Below, piece by piece: positions 46,243-53,268 of a DNA stretch of 64,000 nt. The DNA comes from PALSA-693 sp963834725 (GTDB lineage Bacteria > Actinomycetota > Acidimicrobiia > Acidimicrobiales > Palsa-688). Below the pieces are notes generated by a model that saw nothing but the letters and a program-made list of their open reading frames with translations, was not told where the DNA came from and did not search any database. Position 1 is the stretch's first letter. Every line of letters begins with the position of its first letter. The DNA lies in contig CAWICN010000001.1 in the NCBI GenBank assembly GCA_963834725.1, positions 1,860,001 to 1,924,000 on the forward strand, given 5' to 3'. The position numbers and the translations under genes were made by a program.

Positions 46243-47151
46243 ATGCTGAGGGATGAGGAATTTGACCGACTCCTCTCGGTCGGCTGGGCCCGCCTGCCTG
46301 GGGTGGTCCCACCAAGGGATGTCGCGGCGGTGACAGAACGCGTGTGGGCGTTTTTCGCGAAGCGCGGCGTGCTCCAAGACGATCCGACAAACTGGCCGTC
46401 CGGGTTCGCATCGAAGCTCCAGGGGCTTCGCCAGTCCGGGATGTTCAACGTCTTTGCCAACCCGACTACGACAGCTCTTCTCGACCAGCTCCTCGGAGAA
46501 GATTCATGGAGCGAGTCCGAAGCCTGGGGTCCAGCCCTAGTCACTTGGCCGCAACCCGGACCCTGGCAGCTACCGCACAAGAACTGGCATTTCGATCTGC
46601 CCGGACGCGGCGATCCGGATCAGCCGAAAGCGGCCCGCCTCTTCGGCTTTGTCAGCTCGGTCGAACCCAGGGGTGGCGGAACCCTGGTCGTAGAGGGAAG
46701 CCACCAGCTCATCTGCCGTCTTCTAGCTGAACATCCCAACAAGGATCTGGGACAGTCGAACGACCTGCGAAGGAGACTCAGCGAGCGGTACCCGTGGTTC
46801 GCCGCTCTCAGCCGGCCCGGCGGGGACCGCGTTCAGCAGTTCATGCTCGACGGCGACCAACTCGACGGTGTCCGAGTGCGGGTAGTAGAGCTGAGCGGGA
46901 ATCCAGGCGAAATTGTGGCAATGCTGCCCTGGTCCATGCACACCTGGTCGATGAACACCACCGCCGATCCCCGGTTCATGGTCACCCACACCGTGATGCG
47001 CCACGACCAGAGCTTCTATCCTACCGTCGCCTCATCGCCCAAGCGCGGTCCCGCCCCGCTACATGAACGCGCGGCGATGTCCTCGACCGCTCGCGCTGAT
47101 CGCGACGATGCTCCCGGGGTCAAAGAGCCGACAGAGTGCCCAGCTGGTTAG
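46243..47151 (+). CDS. Phytanoyl-CoA dioxygenase-like Fe(II)/2-oxoglutarate enzyme
   Basis: A 302-residue protein with the double-stranded beta-helix of PhyH-type oxygenases: ARLPGVVPPRDVAAVTERVW, KNWHFDLPGRGDPDQPKAAR with the H-x-D pair, GGGTLVVEGSHQLICRLLAE, and NPGEIVAMLPWSMHTWSMNT followed by ADPRFMVTHTVMR, which supplies the second His and the Arg for 2-oxoglutarate. The metal triad is therefore present. The substrate is unknown. Its last 44 bases overlap the acetyltransferase gene. Confidence 0.75.
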   Translation: MLRDEEFDRLLSVGWARLPGVVPPRDVAAVTERVWAFFAKRGVLQDDPTNWPSGFASKLQGLRQSGMFNVFANPTTTALLDQLLGEDSWSESEAWGPALVTWPQPGPWQLPHKNWHFDLPGRGDPDQPKAARLFGFVSSVEPRGGGTLVVEGSHQLICRLLAEHPNKDLGQSNDLRRRLSERYPWFAALSRPGGDRVQQFMLDGDQLDGVRVRVVELSGNPGEIVAMLPWSMHTWSMNTTADPRFMVTHTVMRHDQSFYPTVASSPKRGPAPLHERAAMSSTARADRDDAPGVKEPTECPAG

Positions 47152-47725
47152 CGATCCGCTGGTTGTTCCTGACGGCGTGCACCCGGTAGCTCTCGACGGC
47201 GAGCGGGTGACCTTACGCGAGCTGCAAACCTCCGACGCCGTCCCACTCGCCGCGGTCTTCGGTGATCCCGAGGTTCTGCGATTCCTCGCTACCCCACCGC
47301 AGACGACCGCCATGTTGGCGGACTGGATTGCCGCCACCACCCAAGCAGCTCGCGGACAGGTCCGGGACCAGTATCACCTGTGCGTCGAGCGCGACGAGGA
47401 TGTGGTCGGAACCGTCCGTATCGGGATCAACCACCGCGAGTATCGGAGAGGCGACGTGGGCTACGCCTACCGGCGAGACGTATGGGGCCAAGGCCTGGGG
47501 ACCGAAGCGCTGGGATTGCTGCTGCGCTTCGGGTTCGAGGTGCTCAACCTTCACCGAATCGAAGCCATCCACCATCCCGATAACGTTGCGTCAGGGCGGC
47601 TGATGGAGAAGTCCGGAATGCGGAGGGAGGGCTACTTCGCTCACCACCGCTTCGTCAAAGGTCAGTGGTGGGACTCAGTTCAGTGGGCCATCGTCGCCAG
47701 GCTTGTCGGCGGCGAGGACACCTGA
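47108..47725 (+). CDS. GNAT family N-acetyltransferase (RimJ/RimL type)
   Basis: ATG 47108 gives about 205 residues; ATG 47063 is an alternative. The family pattern is clear: GERVTLRELQTSDAVPLAAV, VGTVRIGINHREYRRGDVGY, VWGQGLGTEALGLLLRFGFE with the acetyl-CoA-binding G-x-G-x-[GA], and LNLHRIEAIHHPDNVASGRL with RREGYFAHHRFVKGQWWD. Such enzymes acetylate protein N-termini or small amines. Confidence 0.85.
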   Translation: MLPGSKSRQSAQLVSDPLVVPDGVHPVALDGERVTLRELQTSDAVPLAAVFGDPEVLRFLATPPQTTAMLADWIAATTQAARGQVRDQYHLCVERDEDVVGTVRIGINHREYRRGDVGYAYRRDVWGQGLGTEALGLLLRFGFEVLNLHRIEAIHHPDNVASGRLMEKSGMRREGYFAHHRFVKGQWWDSVQWAIVARLVGGEDT

Positions 47726-47779
47726 CCATGTTGCGCTGCTCCGGTGAACGATTAATCCACCTTGCCGAGTGTTCCTCGA

Positions 47780-48721
47780 TCAGGCTCGCATTGCTGCGAT
47801 CAGTTGAGCGACGGCCTCTAGGGAACGGACGGTGTATCGGCTGAATCCCCACCGGCCGCTCAGGTCGTCGAGTTTGGAGAGGATCTCGGTGGTGGTGCCG
47901 ACGAGCATGAACGGGACGGCTAACGCGTCGGCCACCGATGGGATCGCTTCAGCGGGAACCACTTTCGCCACCTGATGGAGGTAGTGAGCGGTGGCGCCTT
48001 CGGCGTCGTCGGTTATCTCGACATGTTGAACCAGCGCGCCCAGGACGGGGTGACGCCCGGCCCGGCCGGCGGCGTCGGCCACAACTCCGGCATCCCGATC
48101 CACATCGGATTGTGACCAGCGGGGCTCGTGGTAATGCCCGTCGGGGAGAGTACGACCTGATCCGGTCAGCTCGACGACATCGGCTTTCTGCGCACCGTGG
48201 CGAAGCAGGCGCCGATTCGAGCCACCCACCAGCAGGGGTACCGGCCGGCCGGTGGTGAAGGCCAGCGCGGCCCCCTGCAGTTTGACGTGGTCGCCGTCGA
48301 AGTCGACGGTCTCACCAGCGATCAGTCGAGGGACGGTGGCCAGCAGTTCTGCCAGGCGGTCTATGCGCTGGCGGGGTGTGGAGTACTCCTGGCCGATCGC
48401 TGCCCACTCTGAGGGTGTGTGCCCGGCGCCCAATCCGAGAAAGCTCCGCCCGTCGGAGACGAGGTCCAGGCTGGCCACGTCGCCGGCCACATCCAGCGCC
48501 TGGCGTACTCCGCCGTTGACGACCGAGGTGCCCAGCGAGATCGTCTCGGTAACGGCGGCCGCGGCGGCGAGGGCCACGAACGGCGACACCGTCGAGCCGG
48601 GGTGGTCAGCCACGCACAGTGCGTCGAAGCCCGCCGCCTCAGTTTTTTGGGCCAGTTCGGTCCACTGTTGGCGGGAAGAGGGCTGGACTTGGAGTGCGAA
48701 GCTGGGCCGGGGTCGGTTCAC
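47780..48721 (-). CDS. LLM-class (F420-type) luciferase-like oxidoreductase
   Basis: GTG 48721 overlaps the ClpP stop by four bases (GTGA), so the two genes are coupled. The 313-residue product has the TIM-barrel features of F420-dependent luciferase-like monooxygenases: RPSFALQVQPSSRQQWTELA, ALCVADHPGSTVSPFVALAA, ISLGTSVVNGGVRQALDVAG and FLGLGAGHTPSEWAAIGQEY. The S-[LV]-G-x-G-x-x matches the mycobacterial TIGR03621-like group. The frame stays open far upstream over ClpP, but that is antisense-like noise in another frame. Confidence 0.85.
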   Translation of the reverse strand: MNRPRPSFALQVQPSSRQQWTELAQKTEAAGFDALCVADHPGSTVSPFVALAAAAAVTETISLGTSVVNGGVRQALDVAGDVASLDLVSDGRSFLGLGAGHTPSEWAAIGQEYSTPRQRIDRLAELLATVPRLIAGETVDFDGDHVKLQGAALAFTTGRPVPLLVGGSNRRLLRHGAQKADVVELTGSGRTLPDGHYHEPRWSQSDVDRDAGVVADAAGRAGRHPVLGALVQHVEITDDAEGATAHYLHQVAKVVPAEAIPSVADALAVPFMLVGTTTEILSKLDDLSGRWGFSRYTVRSLEAVAQLIAAMRA

Positions 48722-49347
48722 GCCGCGGTGGTCACCTGGGGAGCGGAGACGCCTCGGCGGGGTGCGATGATCTCGTCGATGAGGCCGTAGGCGCGGGCTT
48801 CTTCGGGGGTCATGAAATAGTCCCGGTCGATGTCGGCTTCCACCCTGGATAGGGGCTGGCCGCTGTGGTGGGCGAGGATCTCGGCCATGCGCCGGGTGGT
48901 GGCCAGGACTTCGCGCAGGTGGATCTCCATGTCCCTGGGCGCGCCCCGGGCGCCGGCCGACCCTTGGTGGATCATGATCTTGGAGTTGGGCAGGGCGTAG
49001 CGTTTGCCCGTGGCGCCCCCGGCCAGGATCATGGCCGCGGCGGACATGCCCATCCCGACACAGATGGTGGACACGTCGCAGTTGACGTGTTGGATGACGT
49101 CGTAGATGGCCATGCCGGCGTAGGACAGCCCGCCGGGCGAGTTGATGTAGAGGGCGATATCCCGCTCGGGGTCTTGGGCGTCGAGGTAGAGAATCTCGGC
49201 GATGAGCAGGTTGGCGATCTGGTCGTCGACCTCTTGGCCCAAGAAGACGATGCGCTCTTTGAGCAGCAGAGAGTAGATGTCGAACGCCCGATCCCCGCGG
49301 GCGCCTGGGTCGATCACGGTCGGTATCAACGAATGGGTCGGCGTCAT
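48718..49347 (-). CDS. clpP: ATP-dependent Clp protease proteolytic subunit, catalytically complete
   Basis: A 209-residue ClpP: RIVFLGQEVDDQIANLLIAE, YINSPGGLSYAGMAIYDVIQ, then the catalytic Ser in CVGMGMSAAAMILAGG, His in PNSKIMIHQGSAGARGAPRD and Asp in RVEADIDRDYFMTPEEARAY. The usual G-Q-A-A-S-M is changed to G-M-G-M-S-A but the Ser is kept. Hydrophobic IYSLLLKERIVFLG for stacking onto a Clp ATPase is present. No ClpX or ClpA gene is in the window. It is divergent from an XRE gene with an inverted repeat between the two, and is followed by the LLM oxidoreductase. Confidence 0.9.
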   Translation of the reverse strand: MTPTHSLIPTVIDPGARGDRAFDIYSLLLKERIVFLGQEVDDQIANLLIAEILYLDAQDPERDIALYINSPGGLSYAGMAIYDVIQHVNCDVSTICVGMGMSAAAMILAGGATGKRYALPNSKIMIHQGSAGARGAPRDMEIHLREVLATTRRMAEILAHHSGQPLSRVEADIDRDYFMTPEEARAYGLIDEIIAPRRGVSAPQVTTAA

Positions 49348-49381
49348 CGGCGGTCTCCCTCTCCTTGGACGGGTTCCGAAT

Positions 49382-49407
49382 ACGATATCGCACTACCAGC
49401 ATATCGT
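49382..49407. promoter_or_regulatory. Inverted-repeat operator candidate between clpP and the XRE gene
   Basis: ACGATAT (49382-49388) and ATATCGT (49401-49407) are perfect seven-base inverted repeats 12 bases apart, in the 72-base gap between the two divergent starts. CGATATCG inside the left arm is itself a palindrome. The place and size suit binding of the XRE protein encoded next to it, which would control both sides at once. There is room for little else, so overlapping promoters are likely. Confidence 0.55.
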
Positions 49408-49419
49408 TGGTGGTGTAGC

Positions 49420-49731
49420 ATGGAGATTGTGAACGCTGAGGAGGGAAGCAGGCCGGACAGCCCCTCGGGGCGCCGTCACGAGCGCTACCTGCCTGGCTTC
49501 GCCGAGATGGCCAAGCGCCACCGCCAGTCCCTGGCTGAAGCGCTGGTGGCCAGGAGGATCGAACTGGGACTTTCGCAGACCGAGGTGGCGGCCCGTATGG
49601 GCACCTCCCAGTCCGCTGTCGCCCGCCTCGAAGCCGGCGAGGACGACGTCCGCCTCTCCAGCCTGCAGCGTTACGCGGCCGCGGTCGACCAGGTTCTGGA
49701 CTTGAGCTTGGAGGACCCCCATGGGCGATGA
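49420..49731 (+). CDS. XRE-family transcriptional regulator
   Basis: ATG 49420 gives 103 residues with a polar start, a basic helix (YLPGFAEMAKRHRQSLAEAL), and the XRE helix-turn-helix ARRIELGLSQTEVAARMGTS followed by QSAVARLEAGEDDVRLSSLQ. GTG 49429 is an alternative start. The gene ends inside the start of the ClpP-like gene, so the regulator and pseudo-ClpP are made together. It is likely to bind the inverted repeat just upstream and repress the divergent promoters. No dedicated sensor domain is visible; the partner protein could be the sensor. Confidence 0.85.
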   Translation: MEIVNAEEGSRPDSPSGRRHERYLPGFAEMAKRHRQSLAEALVARRIELGLSQTEVAARMGTSQSAVARLEAGEDDVRLSSLQRYAAAVDQVLDLSLEDPHGR

Positions 49732-50293
49732 ACCCGACAGCCTGGGCGGAACCCTCCAACAAGCCTTGTTCGAGCGGCGTATCGTCATGATCGGCGGACA
49801 CGTCGGTGACGACAAGGCGACCGAGGTGGCCGCGGCGCTGATGACTCTCGACGCGTTGGGCGACGAGCCGATCGAGATCCGACTCAACGCCCACTCCGAT
49901 TCGTTAGAGGTCGCTTTCAGCCTCATCGACACCATCGACGCTCTTGGCGTGGCGATCAACGCCACCGTCACAGGAGCGGTATCGGGAACCATGGTCGGCC
50001 CTGTGGCGGTATGCCGCAAGCGGCTCATCGGGGCCTCGGGACGGATAGAGCTTCGCGAGCCGCACGCCGGATATGACGGTTCGGCCAGCCATATAGAACG
50101 CCAAGCGGAAGCCTTCGACAGCCTCTGGCATCGATACCTGCACCGTTTAGCCGAGGCCTGCGGGCAGCCCTTCGAGCATCTCGAAGCCGACCACCGGGCC
50201 CGCCGCTATCTCGATCCCTCTCAGGCGGTCGCCTACGGGCTGATCGACGAGATCATCAATCCACCAGCCAAGCCCGTCGCTGGGCCGCGGTAG
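49721..50293 (+). CDS. ClpP-like protein lacking the catalytic histidine
   Basis: The 190-residue protein has the ClpP fold pattern: QALFERRIVMIGGHVGDDKA, IEIRLNAHSDSLEVAFSLID, VTGAVSGTMVGPVAVCRKRL, and a late DPSQAVAYGLIDEII. Compared with true ClpP, the oxyanion region S-P-G-G is NAHSDS. The M-I-H-Q-P block that carries the catalytic His reads IELREPHAGYDG, with Arg at the His position. The Ser region is also unusual. It should not be a protease alone. It overlaps the XRE gene by 11 bases and may form mixed rings with the active ClpP or act as a peptide sensor; both are inference. Confidence 0.8.
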   Translation: MGDEPDSLGGTLQQALFERRIVMIGGHVGDDKATEVAAALMTLDALGDEPIEIRLNAHSDSLEVAFSLIDTIDALGVAINATVTGAVSGTMVGPVAVCRKRLIGASGRIELREPHAGYDGSASHIERQAEAFDSLWHRYLHRLAEACGQPFEHLEADHRARRYLDPSQAVAYGLIDEIINPPAKPVAGPR

Positions 50294-50312
50294 GAAGCCC
50301 GCGAATCACCAG

Positions 50313-50570
50313 ATGCCCGGCGACGAGGGACCCGACATCGTTCCCATAGATCCTGCGGTGCGGGAGGTCCTCGAAGAGTTCTCCCATGATCCGGTCGCGC
50401 TGGCCAACGAGATCGTCAGCCTCCGACAGGACCTGCAACACCGAATGAGCAATAGACCGCCGACTATCGTCGTCAACCCGGGGCCGCTTGACCCGCGGCC
50501 GCTTCCTCCGGATGCCCCACCGCCGATCCGCGCCTCGGTGGAGCATGAATCCCCCGATGATGCCAGCTAG
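50313..50570 (+). CDS. Small hypothetical protein downstream of the ClpP-like gene
   Basis: ATG 50313 gives 85 residues: MPGDEGPDIVPIDPAVREVL, EEFSHDPVALANEIVSLRQD, LQHRMSNRPP, and a Pro-rich end. The first half is an amphipathic helix region and the second half disordered. It starts 19 bases after the ClpP-like stop on the same strand, so it is probably the third gene of the XRE operon. I know no family for it. Confidence 0.5.
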   Translation: MPGDEGPDIVPIDPAVREVLEEFSHDPVALANEIVSLRQDLQHRMSNRPPTIVVNPGPLDPRPLPPDAPPPIRASVEHESPDDAS

Positions 50571-50764
50571 TGCCTCGGCCACAAACCTTCGCGCGCTTCA
50601 AATGACATTAAATATCACGCTTGTGATTTAGGGTCCCGGTCGGTCGGGCCGCGAGCGGGTTTGAGAGCCCGGCTGGGGGTCTCGCCGATGGGCGGGAAGG
50701 GCGATACGACGATGCATGGCGCGTTGAACTGACACCGGGGCAACGACTCACCTGCGGGAGAGCT

Positions 50765-51910
50765 TCAGGCGGCCTGAGCCGCCGGAGGCGATGCTGGGCG
50801 GCCCCAACGGCGTTGTCGTTCCGAGCGGAGCCGAGCCCGCTCCTTGCGCAGACGTTGGCGCATGGCCGGATCTGCCTCATGCTCGTTGCGGTAGCGGAGG
50901 TAGGCGTGCAGGCGGCGGCCCAACACGTTGTGGGTGGCGTGATCGGAGTTGTTCAACACGAAGTCGCGCAGCGGGCCGAAGTGGCACTCGATGGGATTGG
51001 CCCACGACGAGTAGGTCGGCGTGAAGCACAGTTCGACGTTGTTCTTGGCGCACCACTGTTGGATCGCCTTGGCCTTGTGAGCCTTGAGGTTGTCGAGGAT
51101 CACGTAGATCCGCTCGCCGTCGGGCCGGGCCCGCCGGCAGGACTTGATCGCTTCCAGCGAGTAGTCGGTCCCCTTCCGTTTGCGGATCACGCCCCACAGG
51201 CGGTCCTCGCCCACCGAGTAGCAGGCGTGGAACTGCCGGACCCCGCACGCCTTGTGATAGTTGGCTCGCAGCCGGTTAGGTCTCTTCCTCTTGGCCCAGC
51301 AGCAGCCCCCGATGGGGTGGATGGCCAACGGCCCGAACTCGTCGAAGGCGAACACCCGATCCGGGAACCGTTCCAGTAGCTCCTCGATGCGATCCAGCTT
51401 GGCTTCCTTGTCCGGGTCGTTGGACTCCTTCCAGGTCTTGGTCCGCTGGAAGGTCACCTCATGGGCGGCCAGGATCTGGCGCAGCCGCTCCTTGCCGATC
51501 ACCACCTTCCGCTGCCGGTCGGCGGCCAGATAGACCCGCAGCTTCTTGATACTCCAATGCGTGAAGGGCCGGCCCAGCTTTTCCGGGCGGGTCTTGGCCG
51601 TCTCCACAATGAACCTCTCGTCCTCAGTCGTTATCCGGCGGGGACGGCCACCCGCCCACTGAGGGTCCAACGACGCCATCCCCGACTCGTTGAACCGGTG
51701 GATCATCTCCCGCACCCGATCCGGCGAGGTCTGCACCAGCCGGGCCAGAACCTCCACCGTGTTGCCGCTCGCCGAACCCAGCACCACCAACGCCCGCCGG
51801 TAGCGCACCACGCTCACCTGGCTCTTCCCGCCGCCGCGCCGCACAATCCGTTGCAACTGGCGGCCCTCCTCATCAGTCAACCGACGCACCCTCACCCGTG
51901 CAGACATGCC
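50765..51910 (-). CDS. IS630-family transposase
   Basis: From ATG 51910 (MSARVRVRRLTDEEGRQLQR) the product has 381 residues. It has an N-terminal helix-turn-helix pair (VEVLARLVQTSPDRVREMIH, RPFTHWSIKKLRVYLAADRQ) and an IS630/Tc1-type DDE domain: VFAFDEFGPLAIHPIGGCCW with D, IYVILDNLKAHKAKAIQQWC with D, and CFTPTYSSWANPIECHFGPL with E. No frameshift is seen. I could not define the terminal repeats within 50590-50760 and 51915-52070. Confidence 0.85.
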   Translation of the reverse strand, partial: GMSARVRVRRLTDEEGRQLQRIVRRGGGKSQVSVVRYRRALVVLGSASGNTVEVLARLVQTSPDRVREMIHRFNESGMASLDPQWAGGRPRRITTEDERFIVETAKTRPEKLGRPFTHWSIKKLRVYLAADRQRKVVIGKERLRQILAAHEVTFQRTKTWKESNDPDKEAKLDRIEELLERFPDRVFAFDEFGPLAIHPIGGCCWAKRKRPNRLRANYHKACGVRQFHACYSVGEDRLWGVIRKRKGTDYSLEAIKSCRRARPDGERIYVILDNLKAHKAKAIQQWCAKNNVELCFTPTYSSWANPIECHFGPLRDFVLNNSDHATHNVLGRRLHAYLRYRNEHEADPAMRQRLRKERARLRSERQRRWGRPASPPAAQAA

Positions 51911-52074
51911 CCCACCATGACCAACCCCACCGCACAGATGGTGGACCCCAACCAAGCGCAGGTATGAGGTCAGGGCACTAGCTCACCCCGTAGTTCGCCG
52001 TCCGTGATCGTATTGAAGTCCCGGTGGCCACGATCATGTATACGCCGCCCGCGTGATGTGGATCCGACACGGTG

Positions 52075-52818
52075 TCAGCGTCGTTGCGCGATCCACACCC
52101 GGGTTTGGTACACCACCTGCATCTGGCCATCGCCGAAACGGTCTAGAAGAATGGCCTCGGCGTCTTTCAACAGGCGCTCTCGGTCGGAGCCCGCAAGGTC
52201 GATCACATACGAGTGGCTCCTCAAGTCGATGAGCCAATCGTTGATCGATGCCCGCCTGTCCCAGCCGACGATGTGGCGCTCCGGCGAGCGGAAACCCGCG
52301 CTGTCGGCGACCGCACGCGAGCACCAGTCGATGTCGCGCTGCTCGCGCGAGAAACCAGCGCAACGGGTCTCAAGGAGCGTGTAGTAGCGGTCGAACCACT
52401 CCTCTTGGTCCGCCCAGGGGTGGTTCCACCACGCAGCCCACCACCCGCCGCTCCTTAAGATCCTCCCCATCTCTTCGGCCCCGGCCACCTGATCCACCCA
52501 GTGCCAGCTTTGGCCGAAACAGACGGCGTCGAGAATCCCCGACCGCAGCGGGACAGACGCGGCGTCAGCTATCACCGCCGCCAGACCGGGCGTGCGAAGC
52601 ACGGCCCGGGCCAGCATCCACGCCCCGGGATCGAAGGCGACGACCTGTGCTCCTCGTTCGATCAGTTGTCGGGCCACCACGCCGGTACCGGCGCCACCGT
52701 CGCCGACCAGCCTCTCCTGCAGCCCGTCGCAGCAAACTTCGAGGAGGTCGTAAACCTCTTTCGGATAGGACGGTCGCGCCAGGTCGTACTCCTGGGCGGC
52801 CGCGTCAAACGATCTCAG
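52075..52818 (-). CDS. SAM-dependent methyltransferase with probable CTG start
   Basis: The frame has no ATG or GTG before its first motif. It opens after the TAG of the upstream gene, with GGGAGGGGAGG, then CCCCT, then CTG 52818: LRSFDAAAQEYDLARPSYPK, LVGDGGAGTGVVARQLIERG, VVAFDPGAWMLARAVLRTPG, and DAVCFGQSWHWVDQVAGAEE. The second half is RERLLKDAEAILLDRFGDGQ and a final VYQTRVWIAQRR. This is the common class I methyltransferase family with a Q-S-x-H-W-x-D block after motif II. A start at GTG 52685 would remove the SAM site, so CTG is the best choice. Confidence 0.7.
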   Translation of the reverse strand: MRSFDAAAQEYDLARPSYPKEVYDLLEVCCDGLQERLVGDGGAGTGVVARQLIERGAQVVAFDPGAWMLARAVLRTPGLAAVIADAASVPLRSGILDAVCFGQSWHWVDQVAGAEEMGRILRSGGWWAAWWNHPWADQEEWFDRYYTLLETRCAGFSREQRDIDWCSRAVADSAGFRSPERHIVGWDRRASINDWLIDLRSHSYVIDLAGSDRERLLKDAEAILLDRFGDGQMQVVYQTRVWIAQRR

Positions 52819-52833
52819 AGGGGCCTCCCCTCC

Positions 52834-53268
52834 CTATCTCTTCAACATCTCATCATCCGGGCTCCGGGGAGCATCTTCCGGTGCGGCGGACACCGTCCGA
52901 GCGACTTCGGGAGGCCAGCTATCCCAGCGATAGCCAGTGGGTTCAAGCATTTCTTTGTTTATCGATCGAACCGCGTCTCCGGCGATCTCGTTGATAGTTA
53001 TGTAGTCGAACTCGTCAATGACGGCGATGATGAGTCGCCACGCAGGATCCTGCTGAGCGCGGGTTAGTTCTCCCGCGGTGAGGACGATGCCGCCAGCTGG
53101 TGCCGATATGCCCTTCACCTCCAGGTGCGCGGTCTCGGTCGCCCTTCTGGCCACGAGATCGAATCCGAGTCGTTCGCTCTCGGCGCTGAGCACCTGCCAA
53201 CCTTCCGACTCGTACAGCTGTGCCGTCGCCTTGATTGCGATGTCCTCGATTCTTTCTCTACCTTCAGA
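52834..53268 (-). CDS. DUF3883 domain, C-terminal part of the Dcm-Vsr gene or separate gene
   Basis: The frame reads RIEDIAIKATAQLYESEGWQ, VLSAESERLGFDLVARRATE, TAHLEVKGISAPAGGIVLTA and GELTRAQQDPAWRLIIAVID to TAG 52834. This is the DUF3883 fold, which carries a nuclease-like D-x-n-E-V-K core (here F-D-L-V then LEVKG) and is seen in restriction proteins. No normal start codon exists before the domain. The frame joins the Vsr part by one slip near 53265 (KVEKE then RIEDIAIK). I think it is the tail of one long polypeptide. Confidence 0.65.
   Translation of the reverse strand, partial: SEGRERIEDIAIKATAQLYESEGWQVLSAESERLGFDLVARRATETAHLEVKGISAPAGGIVLTAGELTRAQQDPAWRLIIAVIDEFDYITINEIAGDAVRSINKEMLEPTGYRWDSWPPEVARTVSAAPEDAPRSPDDEMLKR

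Noticed and set aside
48721..49894. Upstream extension of the LLM oxidoreductase frame over clpP
   Set aside because: The extension is antisense-like in composition and out of frame with ClpP; the GTG at 48721 starts exactly at the family's beginning.
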